This document shows positions 1-11,642 of a DNA stretch of 64,000 bases, piece by piece. Numbering within the stretch: position 1 is the first letter of the stretch; every line of letters begins with the position of its first letter. This DNA is from Arthrobacter sp. ISL-72. Lineage in GTDB: Bacteria > Actinomycetota > Actinomycetes > Actinomycetales > Micrococcaceae. The translations under genes and the position numbers were made by a program. The stretch is taken from positions 1 through 64,000 of the forward strand of contig NZ_JAGGPP010000008.1 of the NCBI RefSeq assembly GCF_018613755.1. Direction: 5' to 3'. The notes below the pieces were generated by a model. That model made no database searches. It worked only from the letters and a program-made list of their open reading frames with translations, and was not told the origin of the DNA.

Positions 1-94
<94 letters not shown>

Positions 95-353
95 AGTAAA
101 ACAGACACAACCACCGAACCCGGGAAAACGGGAACAAACGGCTGCACAAAATTTGAAACCAGCTGAAAAACAACCAGACCACACCACGGGGTGGCATAAT
201 CCAGTCAATTCAACCAATCCATTACAATAAATTGGTATCAACAAACTTGGCACACTATTGAGTTCTCAAACAACAGACACATTCGAATACTTCTCAAACA
301 AATATTTGAATTCCAAAAATTTTTTGTTAGCATTTCTTCGCTGCGATGTTTCT
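95..353 (-). promoter_or_regulatory. rRNA operon leader with boxA-like antitermination motif
   Basis: This is the transcribed leader between the rrn promoter and 16S, with no protein gene. On the minus strand at about 247-279 it contains TTTGAGAACTCAATAGTGTG, a motif found in actinobacterial rrn leaders and resembling the Nus-factor boxA region. The stretch is AT-rich compared with the rest of the window, as expected for a leader that is processed and discarded. An ORF of 69 codons crossing this region is not a credible gene. Confidence 0.8.
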
Positions 354-382
354 AGCTTATTTCATTCATTTCCACTTTGCAA
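354..382 (-). promoter_or_regulatory. rRNA operon promoter (-35 TTGCAA, 17 bp, -10 TAAGCT)
   Basis: On the minus strand the hexamers TTGCAA (377-382) and TAAGCT (354-359) are separated by exactly 17 bp and lie about 260 bp upstream of 16S, a normal distance for an actinobacterial rrn promoter. The region upstream to about 522 holds no gene and only AT-rich sequence, where additional promoters could lie. I see one convincing promoter. Confidence 0.6.
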
Positions 383-522
383 ATCCGCATATTCTCCGGA
401 AATTCACTTGGTGGAGTGAATCCGCCCAGCAAAACGTGAAGCAATTTTTCATCTCTGCGCCTAGCGCATGAAGAATTGCTTCTCATCTGTAGGGGGTTTG
501 TCACCGCTCAGCGGCGGCGACT

Positions 523-573
523 CAGAAAAGAATACAGGCTCCCCTCCGACCGTGCAAATCGGCCGGAAAGGAG
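523..573 (-). terminator. Rho-independent terminator after tyrS
   Basis: Downstream of the tyrS stop the minus strand folds into a 14-bp stem (539-552 with 560-573, using several G-U pairs) with a 7-nt loop. It is followed by a T-rich tract at 523-538. It separates tyrS transcription from the rRNA operon behind it. Confidence 0.8.
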
Positions 574-589
574 CGTGCAGCGGGGTTTT

Positions 590-1903
590 CTAGGACGCTG
601 ATACTTCCACGGTGGCGAGGTTCTTCTTGCCCCGTCGCAGCAGCAGGTAGCGTCCGTGCAGGAGTTCGCTGCCTGGAATGACGGCGTCGGGATCGGTCAC
701 CTTGGAGTTGTTCACGTAGGCGCCGCCTTCACTGATAGTCCGGCGGGCAGCGGATTTGCTGTCCGAGAGCCCGGACGCCACGAGCAGGTCAACGATGCCG
801 AGTTCGTCGGCATCGATCCGGGCCGACGGCAGTTCGGCTGTTGCAGCCACAAGGGTGCGCTCGTCCAGTGCCGCGAGATCCCCGCCGCCGAACAGTGCCG
901 CCGAGGCGGCGATAACCTTTTCCGTTGCCTCCACGCCGTGGACGAGTGACGTCACCTCGAAGGCAAGCTTCCGCTGGCCCTCCCGGGCAAAGGGACGCTC
1001 TGCAGTGGAGACCTCGAGGGCTTCGATCTCCGCGCGGGTGAGGAAGGTGAAGACCTTCAGCCTCGCAGCGACGTCGGCATCAGCGGTGTTGAGCCAGAAC
1101 TGGTAGAAAGCATACGGGCTGCACATTTCCGGATCGAGCCAGATGGCGTTGCCTTCGCTCTTGCCGAACTTGGTGCCGTCCGCGTTCGTGATGAGCGGAG
1201 TACCCAGCGCGTGCACGTGCTTGCCATCGACCTTGCGGATGAGCTCGGTGCCGCTGGTGAGGTTGCCCCACTGGTCCGACCCTCCCGTTTGCAGGACGCA
1301 GCCGTAGTCGCGGAAGAGCTGAAGGTAGTCCATGCCCTGCAGGATCTGGTAGCTGAATTCGGTGTAGCTGATGCCTTCATCGGAGCTGAGGCGGGAGGCA
1401 ACGGCGTCCTTGCGAAGCATGGTGCCGACGCGGAAGTGCTTTCCAATGTCACGCAGGAAGTCGATGGCGCTCAGCGGAGCGGTCCAGTCCAGGTTGTTGA
1501 CCATCCTGGCGGCGTTTTCGCCGTCGAAGCTCAGGAAGCGGCGGACCTGCGCCTGGAGGTACCCCACCCACTCGGAAACAGTGTCCTTTGTGTTGAGGGT
1601 GCGTTCGGCCGTGGGCCGCGGATCACCGATCAGGCCCGTCGACCCGCCCACCAGGCCCAGCGGCTTATGGCCGGCAAGCTGGATCCGGCGCATCAGGAGC
1701 AGCTGGACGAGGTTGCCCAGGTGGAGGCTGGGGGCTGTCGGATCAAACCCGCAGTAATAAGTGATCGGGTCCCCCGCGAGCAGCTTCTCCAGTTCCACTT
1801 CGTCAGTGGATACGTGGACTAGGCCGCGCCAGTTGAGCTCTTGCCAGATGTTGGCAAAGCTCGGATCGTTCTGCTGGGACTCGAGATCATTTAGTTGGGA
1901 CAC
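590..1903 (-). CDS. tyrS: Tyrosine--tRNA ligase
   Basis: Cytoplasmic class I aminoacyl-tRNA synthetase that charges tRNA-Tyr with tyrosine. The 437-aa protein has the HIGH-type signature HLGN at residues 61-64, the KMSKS-type loop KFGKS near 245, the SGGSDQWGN-like tyrosine-pocket segment (GGSDQWGN), and a C-terminal S4 RNA-binding domain from about 370. Length is typical of bacterial TyrRS. The ATG is preceded by a short AT-rich gap of only about 60 bp to the next gene, which ends in its own hairpin, so tyrS is probably transcribed alone. It lies directly upstream of the rRNA operon. Confidence 0.98.
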   Translation of the reverse strand: MSQLNDLESQQNDPSFANIWQELNWRGLVHVSTDEVELEKLLAGDPITYYCGFDPTAPSLHLGNLVQLLLMRRIQLAGHKPLGLVGGSTGLIGDPRPTAERTLNTKDTVSEWVGYLQAQVRRFLSFDGENAARMVNNLDWTAPLSAIDFLRDIGKHFRVGTMLRKDAVASRLSSDEGISYTEFSYQILQGMDYLQLFRDYGCVLQTGGSDQWGNLTSGTELIRKVDGKHVHALGTPLITNADGTKFGKSEGNAIWLDPEMCSPYAFYQFWLNTADADVAARLKVFTFLTRAEIEALEVSTAERPFAREGQRKLAFEVTSLVHGVEATEKVIAASAALFGGGDLAALDERTLVAATAELPSARIDADELGIVDLLVASGLSDSKSAARRTISEGGAYVNNSKVTDPDAVIPGSELLHGRYLLLRRGKKNLATVEVSAS

Positions 1904-1921
1904 GTGATCTAAGTTAGCAGG

Positions 1922-1960
1922 ATTGGCAGGAGGCCGGTGTCGTCCGGACCTCCTGCCAAT
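1922..1960 (-). terminator. Hairpin terminator after the HelD-family gene
   Basis: A perfect 12-bp inverted repeat (1922-1933 and 1949-1960) with an inner CCGG/CCGG extension lies between the HelD-family stop and the tyrS start. The T-tract on the minus strand is weak, so termination efficiency is uncertain. Confidence 0.6.
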
Positions 1961-1966
1961 CAGGGA

Positions 1967-4195
1967 CTAGCGTTCGATGCCTGCAGGCACCGGGGCGGCC
2001 GCTATCAGACGCAGCCGCTGCGTCGGCCGGGTCATGGCAACGTAAAGATCGCCAACGCGTCCGTGCTCATGGTTGAGCATCATGGACGGCTCCAGCACCA
2101 CAACGCCGTCGAACTCCAGACCCTTTGCTTCCCGGGGACTGATCACAACAATGTCCTGCTCGTAGCTGCCGGCGCCGGTGCCGACGCGCCTGCCGTAGGC
2201 GGCACGCAGGGCCGACGTGGCCTGCGGCAGCAGCTCGCCGTCGGCTATCACCGCAAGCAGGCCGCCGTCGAGTGCGTCCAGCTCATAGGGGAGGACCTCC
2301 ACGAGGCGGCTGACAACGGTGCCGTCATCCACCCGGTCAATGATCGGCGACCAGCGGCCCTCGCGAACGGCCTTGGGAGCCGAAACCACCAGTCCGGCCG
2401 CGGTGGCCATCCTGGCGGCCGCTTCCGCGATCTGCGACGGCGTCCGGTAGTTGACGGTGAGTTCCTCCAGCTGCCAGCGGTCCCCGAACATCGGCTCAAG
2501 GGCGCCCTGCCAGGAATTGGCACCGGCCACGGAACTAGTCTGGGCAATGTCGCCGACGATCGTGAACGACTTCAGCGGGCAGCGCCGCACCAACAGTCGC
2601 CACTGCATCGGTGACAGTTCCTGGGCCTCATCAACCACAATGTGCCCGAAGGCCCAGGTGCGGTCGCTGGTGGCACGCTCCGCAGCCGTGAGGCGCGCTT
2701 CGCGTTCCTGGTTCTGCTCGACCAGTTCTTCGGCCGTCATCAGCACGTCCACGCCCGCGGTTTCCATGTTCACCAGCGTCTGCTTGGCGTTGGCGATGTC
2801 CCGGGCGCGGTCGTGCTCCTGCTGTGCCAGGCCGCGGCCCGCCGCGGGATCAAGCTCGCCGAGCAGCTCGGCGGCTTCGTCCAGCAACGGCACGTCCGCT
2901 TCGGTCCAGGGGCTGTCCGTCGGGCGGGCCAGCAGTGCGCGCTCGGCATCGGTGAGGTTGGGCGTGCAGGCTTCCAGGATGGCCGGTTTGCTGAACAGCT
3001 CGGAGATGAGCTTTTCCGGCGTCATCGGCATCCAACAGAGATTCAATGCGATCCGGACATCGCGCGCGGTTCGGACGTCCTCCGCGAGATAGGAACGGTC
3101 GGCGTTGTTGCCGATGCTGCCGGCTTCCACGAGTTCGGTCATCTGCTCGGTCAGTTCGCGGAGCAGGATCTTCACGAACGTCAGGCGCGCCTCGTTGTGC
3201 GGCTTGTGGGTGGCGCGGGCCTTTTCCCGTGCCCGGCGCACCTGGCGCGGAGTCAGGACCAGTTTGCGTCCGTCCACCTCAAGGATGCGGTTCTCGGCGG
3301 GAAGCCGCTGCCGGTTTGCCACGGCGTTGGCGACGACCTCGGCCATGTCCAGCCTGCCCTTGATGGCAGCGACATCCGCTTCCTGTTCGGGTACGGCATT
3401 GACGCCGGGCATCAGCCGGCCGAGGCTCGCCATCACAACGCCGGTCTCGCCGAGGGACGGCAGGACGCGCTCAATGTACTTCATGAACGACGACGACGGT
3501 CCCACCAGGAGCACGCCGGCAGTCTTGAGCCGGTCGCGGTGGGTGTACAGGAGGTAGGCGGCGCGGTGCAGTGCGACGGCGGTCTTGCCCGTTCCCGGAC
3601 CGCCCTGGACGACGACGGCCCCTGAGATCGAAGACCGGATGATCCTGTCCTGCTCGGACTGGATGGTGCCGACGATGTCCGACATGCGTCCTGTGCGCTT
3701 GGAGTTCAGGGCGGCCAGGAGCGCGCCCTCGCCCTGCAGGGATTCGTTGTCGGCAAGCATGTCGGCGTCGAGGACGTCGTCTTCGATGGCTTTGACCTCG
3801 CGGCCCTGCAGGATCAGGTGGCGGCGGCGGCGCACGCCCTGGCGGTCGAAGGCGGTGGCCTGGTAGAAGTGGCCGGCCTCGGGTGCCCGCCAGTCGACCA
3901 TGAGCCGCTGGAGGTCGTCAGTTGTCAGGCCGATACGGCCGATGTACTGGGCTTCCCCCGAGTCCAGGTCGAGACGGCCGAAGACCAGGCGGTCATCGAC
4001 CGCGTCAAGCTGCGCCAGGCGGTCCTCATAAAGGGCCGCGAACGCGTCCCGTTCGGAGACATTCTGCATGGTGCCCACGGCTCCGGCACGGCGGACCTGG
4101 GCCAGCTGGGCGCGCTTTTCGGCGCGCAGTTCATCAAGGCGGGCATACAGTCCGGCAACATAGTCCCGTTCATGGGCCAAATCAGCGTCGAGCAT
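1967..4195 (-). CDS. HelD/HelR-family RNA polymerase-associated ATPase (UvrD/Rep-like superfamily 1)
   Basis: A 742-aa superfamily 1 helicase-like ATPase. Members of this family (HelD of Bacillus and Mycobacterium, HelR of Streptomyces) bind RNA polymerase and use ATP to pull stalled or rifamycin-bound enzyme off DNA. Visible features are an N-terminal Arg/Glu-rich alpha-helical arm (residues 1-70, which in HelD enters the secondary channel), Walker A GGPGTGKT near 200, a DEAQ Walker B near 530, and the C-terminal UvrD-type motif AKGLEFDGVVV. The protein has the length of actinobacterial class II HelD rather than of a UvrD DNA helicase. I looked for a rifamycin-associated element upstream and found none. 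It stands alone, with a hairpin behind it. Confidence 0.85.
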   Translation of the reverse strand: MLDADLAHERDYVAGLYARLDELRAEKRAQLAQVRRAGAVGTMQNVSERDAFAALYEDRLAQLDAVDDRLVFGRLDLDSGEAQYIGRIGLTTDDLQRLMVDWRAPEAGHFYQATAFDRQGVRRRRHLILQGREVKAIEDDVLDADMLADNESLQGEGALLAALNSKRTGRMSDIVGTIQSEQDRIIRSSISGAVVVQGGPGTGKTAVALHRAAYLLYTHRDRLKTAGVLLVGPSSSFMKYIERVLPSLGETGVVMASLGRLMPGVNAVPEQEADVAAIKGRLDMAEVVANAVANRQRLPAENRILEVDGRKLVLTPRQVRRAREKARATHKPHNEARLTFVKILLRELTEQMTELVEAGSIGNNADRSYLAEDVRTARDVRIALNLCWMPMTPEKLISELFSKPAILEACTPNLTDAERALLARPTDSPWTEADVPLLDEAAELLGELDPAAGRGLAQQEHDRARDIANAKQTLVNMETAGVDVLMTAEELVEQNQEREARLTAAERATSDRTWAFGHIVVDEAQELSPMQWRLLVRRCPLKSFTIVGDIAQTSSVAGANSWQGALEPMFGDRWQLEELTVNYRTPSQIAEAAARMATAAGLVVSAPKAVREGRWSPIIDRVDDGTVVSRLVEVLPYELDALDGGLLAVIADGELLPQATSALRAAYGRRVGTGAGSYEQDIVVISPREAKGLEFDGVVVLEPSMMLNHEHGRVGDLYVAMTRPTQRLRLIAAAPVPAGIER

Positions 4196-4291
4196 CGAGA
4201 CTTTCCCCTATCGCAAAAGACAGACCGTCCATTCTACAACCTTTTCCACGAACGTGCCTGAAACATTCACTTGCTCCCCCAGCGATCCGCG

Positions 4292-4849
4292 CTAGATCCT
4301 TATGAGCGACCGGACACGGTGGCCGCTCAGCGCGGACCGTCCGCGGAGTTCGCCGAGTTCCATGACCACGCCCACACCTGAAACGTGGACGCCGCAGCGT
4401 TCAAACAGCCGCGTCGCGGCACCGAGCGTGCCTCCGGTGGCAAGCACGTCGTCGAGGATCAGCACACGGCTTCCGGCCGGCAGGTCGGTGGTGTGCAGTT
4501 CAAGTGTGGCGGTGCCGTATTCCAGGGCGTAATCCTCCGAGACGACTTTCCGCGGGAGTTTGCCGGCCTTGCGGACCGTCACAACGCCGGTGTCGGCGGC
4601 GTACGCCGCCGCAGCCGCCAGCAGGAAGCCGCGGGCTTCCACTCCGGCGACGGCGTCGAACTGGCCCTTGAATGGCTCGACCAAAGCGTTCACGACGGCG
4701 TGCAGCGCTGCACCGTTGGCAAAGACAGGAGTCAGGTCCTTGAAGATGAATCCGGGTTTGGGATAGTCCGGCACCGTGGCGCAGAGGCTGTTGATCAGCT
4801 GGTCCACGGGTACACTTCTTCTGGCCTGGCCCGGCTCGCTTTGATTCAC
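4292..4849 (-). CDS. apt: Adenine phosphoribosyltransferase
   Basis: Purine salvage enzyme that makes AMP from adenine and PRPP in the cytoplasm. The 185-aa protein shows the family N-terminus (PDYPKPGFIFKDLTPVF), the GVEARGFLLA segment and the PRPP-binding loop VLILDDVLATGGT at about residues 128-140. The annotated start is GTG at 4849. An internal GTG about 12 codons later (VPVDQLINS) is an alternative. It lies 10 bp behind mpg on the same strand, so the two are likely co-transcribed. Confidence 0.96.
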   Translation of the reverse strand: MNQSEPGQARRSVPVDQLINSLCATVPDYPKPGFIFKDLTPVFANGAALHAVVNALVEPFKGQFDAVAGVEARGFLLAAAAAYAADTGVVTVRKAGKLPRKVVSEDYALEYGTATLELHTTDLPAGSRVLILDDVLATGGTLGAATRLFERCGVHVSGVGVVMELGELRGRSALSGHRVRSLIRI

Positions 4850-4858
4850 GCATCCACC

Positions 4859-5536
4859 CTATGCCGATGGCGGCCAATCTTCACGATCCGGCCGGGCCTT
4901 CGCCGCCTTGTAGCGTGAAACCGTCGGATCCCCGGTCAGCCAGTACCGCCACGGATAGGCATGGCTGCCGCCGGCTCCCGAAACCCCCACACGCGGACCC
5001 GTGCTGATGTCACGCGCCTTTGCCACCGGCAGCTCCAGCCTGAAGGGTTCACTCAGCGCGTCCCGGCCGCTGTCAGCGGTTGTCACTCCCAGTGCCGTTG
5101 CCAGCCGGGCGGGTCCGCTGGCCAGGTCCTTGGCGGACTTCGACGCCGGACGCCTGGCACGCGCGAGCTCTTCACCGGCCACTATTTCCCCGCCGCGCAG
5201 GAGCAGGGCCGACGCCACTCCGGGTGGCCCGCAGACAATGTTGGCGCAATAGTGCATGCCGTACGTGAAATAGACGTACAGGTGCCCGGCGGGTCCAAAC
5301 ATGGGCTTGTTGCGTCCAGTCTGGCCGCGAAAGGTGTGGGAACCGGGGTCCGGGTGCTGCGAGTCGTGCGGACCCATGTAGGCCTCCACCTCGGTGATCC
5401 GAACGGAAACCGTCCCCTCCGGACTGTCATGGGTGAGTACGGCGCCGAGCAGCAGGGGCGCCACATGCCGGGCATCCCCGGACAGCAACTGCCGCACGGC
5501 GTGTTCGTGGCCTGATCGCGGCGGGCTGCTGCTCAT
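4859..5536 (-). CDS. mpg: DNA-3-methyladenine glycosylase, AAG/MPG family
   Basis: A 225-aa monofunctional glycosylase that flips out and excises alkylated purines (3-methyladenine and related lesions). The fold-defining segments ITEVEAYMGPHD (with the catalytic Glu), the RNKPMFGPAGHLYVYFTYGMHY block and LLRGGE are all present. It is transcribed away from a second, unrelated alkylpurine glycosylase (AlkA type) that starts 82 bp to the right, and sits 10 bp upstream of apt. The locus therefore carries both structural classes of alkylpurine glycosylase side by side. Confidence 0.95.
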   Translation of the reverse strand: MSSSPPRSGHEHAVRQLLSGDARHVAPLLLGAVLTHDSPEGTVSVRITEVEAYMGPHDSQHPDPGSHTFRGQTGRNKPMFGPAGHLYVYFTYGMHYCANIVCGPPGVASALLLRGGEIVAGEELARARRPASKSAKDLASGPARLATALGVTTADSGRDALSEPFRLELPVAKARDISTGPRVGVSGAGGSHAYPWRYWLTGDPTVSRYKAAKARPDREDWPPSA

Positions 5537-5617
5537 GCATCGACTTTAACAAAGGTCCGCTACGGCCGTGTCCGATTTCCGCTAGCACCGGGTGCCGGCA
5601 GCTGACAGGATGGAGCC

Positions 5618-7210
5618 ATGGACTTCTGGCAGCGCTACCGGGCAATCGATGCCCGGGACACCCGTTTCGACGGGCAGTTCTACACCGCTGTCCGGACCAC
5701 CGGCATCTATTGCCGGCCTTCGTGCCCGGCCCGGACGCCGAAGGCGGAGAACGTCACGTTCTACGAAACCTCCGCTGCCGCCCATGACGCGGGGTACCGT
5801 GCCTGCAAGCGCTGCCTTCCCGAAGCCGTCCCGGGCACGCCGGCCTGGAACCTCCGCTCCGACATCGCCGGCCGTGCCATGCGCCTCATAAACGACGGCG
5901 TGATCAACCGCGACGGCGTGGAGGGCCTCGCCTCCCGGCTGGGTTACTCCTCACGGCAGCTCAACCGGATCCTGACCCACGAACTGGGCGCCGGCCCGCT
6001 CTCACTGGCACGGGCCAGCCGGGCCCAGACCGCCCGGACCCTGCTCGTGTCCACCCGGATGAAACTCGCTGACGTAGCTTTTGCCGCCGGCTTCAGCAGC
6101 GTCCGCCAGTTCAACGACACCATCGGCGAGGTCTTCGACATGACGCCGACCGCCCTGAGGGGCACCGGCCGGCACCATCGGACAGCGGCCGCCACAACGG
6201 CGCTGACGCTCAACCTGCCGTACCGCGAACCGTTCGATCCGGGCATCTTCGAATTCCTGGCCGTGCGTTCCCTTCCCGGGATCGAGTCCGGCACCGCAAC
6301 CTCCTACGCGCGGACCCTGCGGCTCCCCCACGCCGATGCCCGCTTCAGCGTGAAGTACGACGGCGGCGCGCCGGGGCGGCCCCTGATCCTCACCATCGGC
6401 GCGGTGGACCTGCGGGACCTGCCGTCACTCCTGAGCCGGGTCCGGCGGCTCCTGGATCTCGACGCCGACCCGGTGGCCATCGACGGCGCCCTGGAAGCAG
6501 ACGCCCGCCTGGCACCAACCGTGAAAGCCTTCCCCGGCATGCGGATGCCCGGGGCGGTGGACCCGCAGGAGTTATTGATCCGGGCGATGATCGGGCAGCA
6601 AATTACCGTCGCGGCGGCCCGGACCGCCCTGACGCAGCTGTCCGCCTGCGGAAGCGAGAGCCTGGTGCCCGCGGACGGACTCCACCGGCTGTTTCCCACG
6701 GCCGCCCAGATCACGGACCCGGGTTTCGGCCTACTTCGCGGTCCGCAGCGGCGGATCGACTCTGTCCGTGCTGCCGCCGCAGCCATGGCCTCCGGGGATT
6801 TGGAGTTCGGCTACGGCGATGACCTTGCCGGACTGCAGTCCAAGCTCCTGCCGCTGCCGGGGGTGGGACCCTGGACCGTGGGATACGTGGCCATGCGGGT
6901 GATCGGCGCCCCGGATGTGTTCCTGGCCAACGACGCGGCCGTCCGCAACGGCATCCTCGCCCTCGATGCAGGCATGCAGGGGGCAGGCACCCAAGTGGCC
7001 GGGGTGCAGGCGGGCGGCCGGCAGCAAGGCGGACATGCACCGGATTTCAACGAAGTGAGCCCGTGGCGTTCCTACGCCACGATGCACCTCTGGCGGGCGG
7101 CCGCCCTGCGTTCCAAGCCCAAAGCAAATCCCAAGCTCCAGCCGGAAACGCACCCGGGACCCCAGCTGCAGTCCCGGCAACCAGCCCTGTCCGCCGTTCC
7201 GGCGGATTAA
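5618..7210 (+). CDS. Ada-N / AraC / AlkA fusion: methyl-phosphotriester sensor, activator and 3-methyladenine glycosylase II
   Basis: A 530-aa three-module protein. Residues 1-75 are an Ada N-terminal zinc domain with the four ligands C32, C36, C63 and C66; C32 is the expected methyl acceptor. Residues about 85-180 form an AraC-type double helix-turn-helix. The remainder is AlkA, with an N-terminal AlkA_N domain and an HhH-GPD core containing [15 protein letters not shown] and the catalytic Asp in [10 protein letters not shown]. The likely logic is sensing of methylated backbone, activation of the locus and repair in one polypeptide, with the O6-methylguanine module encoded separately by the next gene. 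A GGAG precedes the ATG. The C-terminus has a Gln/Gly-rich insertion and a 50-residue low-complexity tail absent from E. coli AlkA. Confidence 0.93.
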   Translation: MDFWQRYRAIDARDTRFDGQFYTAVRTTGIYCRPSCPARTPKAENVTFYETSAAAHDAGYRACKRCLPEAVPGTPAWNLRSDIAGRAMRLINDGVINRDGVEGLASRLGYSSRQLNRILTHELGAGPLSLARASRAQTARTLLVSTRMKLADVAFAAGFSSVRQFNDTIGEVFDMTPTALRGTGRHHRTAAATTALTLNLPYREPFDPGIFEFLAVRSLPGIESGTATSYARTLRLPHADARFSVKYDGGAPGRPLILTIGAVDLRDLPSLLSRVRRLLDLDADPVAIDGALEADARLAPTVKAFPGMRMPGAVDPQELLIRAMIGQQITVAAARTALTQLSACGSESLVPADGLHRLFPTAAQITDPGFGLLRGPQRRIDSVRAAAAAMASGDLEFGYGDDLAGLQSKLLPLPGVGPWTVGYVAMRVIGAPDVFLANDAAVRNGILALDAGMQGAGTQVAGVQAGGRQQGGHAPDFNEVSPWRSYATMHLWRAAALRSKPKANPKLQPETHPGPQLQSRQPALSAVPAD

Positions 7211-7228
7211 CGCTAGAAAGCGAAAACC

Positions 7229-7723
7229 ATGAAAGCCGAGTTGCTGACCATGTCCACCCCGGACGGTCCGTTCACCATCATTGCCCGCGACGGTGCCGTC
7301 CTGGCGTCCGGCTGGACTGCTGAGACTGCGGAACTGACGGGCCAGATCCATCCCGAACTGTTGCCGGATGAATTCGTCCCGGTCCAGGAGCTTGGCGACA
7401 TTTCGGATGCCGTTGATGCCTTTTACGCCGGGGATCCGGAACCTGCCATGCGGGTGCGGGTGCTGCAAAAGTCTGGGCCGTTCCGCAGCCATGCCTGGGA
7501 CGTCCTCCGTACGGTCAGCCCGGGGCGGCCGGTCACCTACACGGAATACGCGGAGTTGTCCGGGAACCCGAAAGCCGTTCGGGCCGCTGCGAGTGCCTGC
7601 GCCTTGAACGCGGCGGCCCTGTTCGTGCCGTGCCACCGCGTGGTGCGGACGGACGGGACACTGGGCGGTTTCAGGTGGGGGCTGACCGTCAAGGAAAGCC
7701 TGCTGGGCCGGGAAAGGCGCTGA
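7229..7723 (+). CDS. ogt: Methylated-DNA--[protein]-cysteine S-methyltransferase
   Basis: Suicide repair protein that transfers the methyl group from O6-methylguanine to its own cysteine. The 164-aa protein has the invariant PCHRV active site with C135, preceded by the helix-turn-helix DNA-binding segment (RPVTYTEYAELSGNPKAVRAA) and the asparagine hinge (ACALNAAALFVPCHRV). It starts 18 bp after the Ada/AlkA fusion and on the same strand, so the two form an adaptive-response-like operon. The ribosome-binding site is weak, so translation may be coupled to the upstream gene. Confidence 0.95.
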   Translation: MKAELLTMSTPDGPFTIIARDGAVLASGWTAETAELTGQIHPELLPDEFVPVQELGDISDAVDAFYAGDPEPAMRVRVLQKSGPFRSHAWDVLRTVSPGRPVTYTEYAELSGNPKAVRAAASACALNAAALFVPCHRVVRTDGTLGGFRWGLTVKESLLGRERR

Positions 7724-7745
7724 CCCCGGGCGGAAACGCTGCTTC

Positions 7746-8492
7746 CTACTGGGCGGCCGGAACGCCCGACGGCCAGGGCAGCAGTTCGGGAAGCTCAACA
7801 TCGTCGGCAGCAGCCGAGGCGCGCAGGCTGCTGAGTGAAGCCTCCCGTCCCGCCAACCACGCAGCAATGTCCGTCAGCATTCCGTTGATGACAATGGACC
7901 GGTTTCCGATGCCTAGGGTCACCGGCGGAAGGCCGAGGGGCTGCAGCACGAACCGCTGCCCCTCCGGCACCCGGGCCGCCAGGAAATCGAACAGATGCTC
8001 GCAGAAACCGCGGCTCCAGGTTTCAGGCCCGCGCCCCGTGTTGAGGTCCGAGCCGTGGATCACCAGCTCGCGCCAGAGGGCGAAACCGCCGTCCAGCACC
8101 ACTCCGCTGCGATAGGAGATCGGAACCTGCCAAGCGTCCGCGTCCAGTGCGTCGAACGCCCGCAGAACCCGTTCCAGCGCCCGGTCCAGATCTTCGCGGT
8201 GCTGCGCCAAGGTGTGGCCGGCGGCCATTTCGATCGCTTTCGTGCGGCCTTCGTAGCCGCCGTCGTACAGCTCCACTGTCTCCCCGCGGCCAGCGTATTC
8301 GAGTTGCCGGGCCATGGCGTTTGAGATTCCGGCGATGTGCGCGAGGACGTGCCCCCGCGTCCAGCCCGGCAGGGCTGAGGGTGCCGCGACGTCTTCTTCG
8401 GCGAGTTTGGCTGCCTGGGCGGCAACGGCGTCGGCGGCTTTATGAAGTTCGGTGAGCAGCGCGTCGGGTGCGATTGCGGTCATACCCGCCAT
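7746..8492 (-). CDS. Maleylpyruvate isomerase family (MDMPI/DinB-like) mycothiol-dependent enzyme
   Basis: A 248-aa protein of the TIGR03083-type family. The N-terminal four-helix DinB/MDMPI domain has the metal-site helix motif WTRGHVLAHIAG near residues 44-55, and the family C-terminal domain follows. Relatives use mycothiol, the actinobacterial thiol, in detoxifying isomerisation or transfer reactions. The substrate cannot be told from sequence. It converges on ogt with 22 bp between the stops, and starts 12 bp downstream of a truncated oxidase gene, whose deletion endpoint therefore lies very close to its promoter. Confidence 0.82.
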   Translation of the reverse strand: MAGMTAIAPDALLTELHKAADAVAAQAAKLAEEDVAAPSALPGWTRGHVLAHIAGISNAMARQLEYAGRGETVELYDGGYEGRTKAIEMAAGHTLAQHREDLDRALERVLRAFDALDADAWQVPISYRSGVVLDGGFALWRELVIHGSDLNTGRGPETWSRGFCEHLFDFLAARVPEGQRFVLQPLGLPPVTLGIGNRSIVINGMLTDIAAWLAGREASLSSLRASAAADDVELPELLPWPSGVPAAQ

Positions 8493-8504
8493 CGTAGCGG
8501 ACAG

Positions 8505-8810
8505 CTAATTGCCCCTAACGCAGGCCGCGCGCCGAACCCCGGTCATAACGGTGGTGCGGGACGTCGCGATGTGCCAGCCGTCGTCGTCGATGTCTTTCAG
8601 GATCAGCATTCGGGCCGACGGCTGGCCGCCTTCCCCCGCCGTGGCCACGCTGCAGGCGTGCGGCTGGGGTTCCCCGGCGGCCAGAGCCACCGCGAGCCAC
8701 TGCCAGAACAGCTCGGCGGGGTCGACCGGCGCCGCTGCTGCGTCAAAGTCCGGAAGATCCTCGGGGAAATCCGGCAGGGCCCTGAGGTATCGGCGGAAGG
8801 ATTCGCTCAT
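8505..8810 (-). pseudogene. Truncated pyridoxamine 5'-phosphate oxidase-like gene (N-terminal half only)
   Basis: The first about 85 residues (start MSESFRRYLR; conserved GQPSARMLILKDIDDDGWHIATSRT) match the N-terminal half of the PNPOx/FMN-binding split-barrel family, where the normal protein is about 210 aa. After HIATSRT the reading frame carries a 15-residue tail with no family resemblance (TVMTGVRRAACVRGN) and stops. The FMN-contacting second half and C-terminal dimerisation region are missing and not found in other frames nearby. A deletion joining the gene to the promoter region of the following MDMPI gene is the simplest reading. A short functional protein is possible but unlikely. 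Confidence 0.65.
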
Positions 8811-8849
8811 CGCGCCATGTTAGCGGGGTTCCCGGGCGGTAAACGCACA

Positions 8850-8940
8850 ACGCTCTCTCACCTTTCGCGGGAAATCCGCCGACCCTCCTGCAGGTGGTGC
8901 AGGAGGGTCGACGGAAACGCTGCAAAAATTGAGAGAGCGT
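8850..8940. repeat. 91-bp nested inverted repeat (REP/MITE-like palindrome)
   Basis: The element is symmetric. Perfect 11-bp outer arms ACGCTCTCTCA (8850-8860) and TGAGAGAGCGT (8930-8940) flank two 15-nt imperfectly complementary segments. Inside these is a 17-nt stem with one mismatch (8876-8892 with 8898-8914) around a 5-nt loop. It fills the gap between the argH stop and the start of the truncated oxidase gene, and could act as the argH terminator. The layered symmetry is more than a terminator needs and resembles dispersed palindromic repeats. Copy number in the genome cannot be judged here; I see no second copy in the window. Confidence 0.7.
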
Positions 8941-8947
8941 GCGGCTG

Positions 8948-11601
<2,654 letters not shown>

Positions 11602-11642
11602 AGAAAATGCTCCTTAGTTGTTGGTTCTTGTCGTCTTCAAGC

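Noticed and set aside
4196..4291. Rifamycin-associated element upstream of the HelD/HelR-family gene
   Set aside because: The expected GGGGCTTGC...GCAAGCCCC inverted repeat is absent; only a lone GCAAG half is seen.
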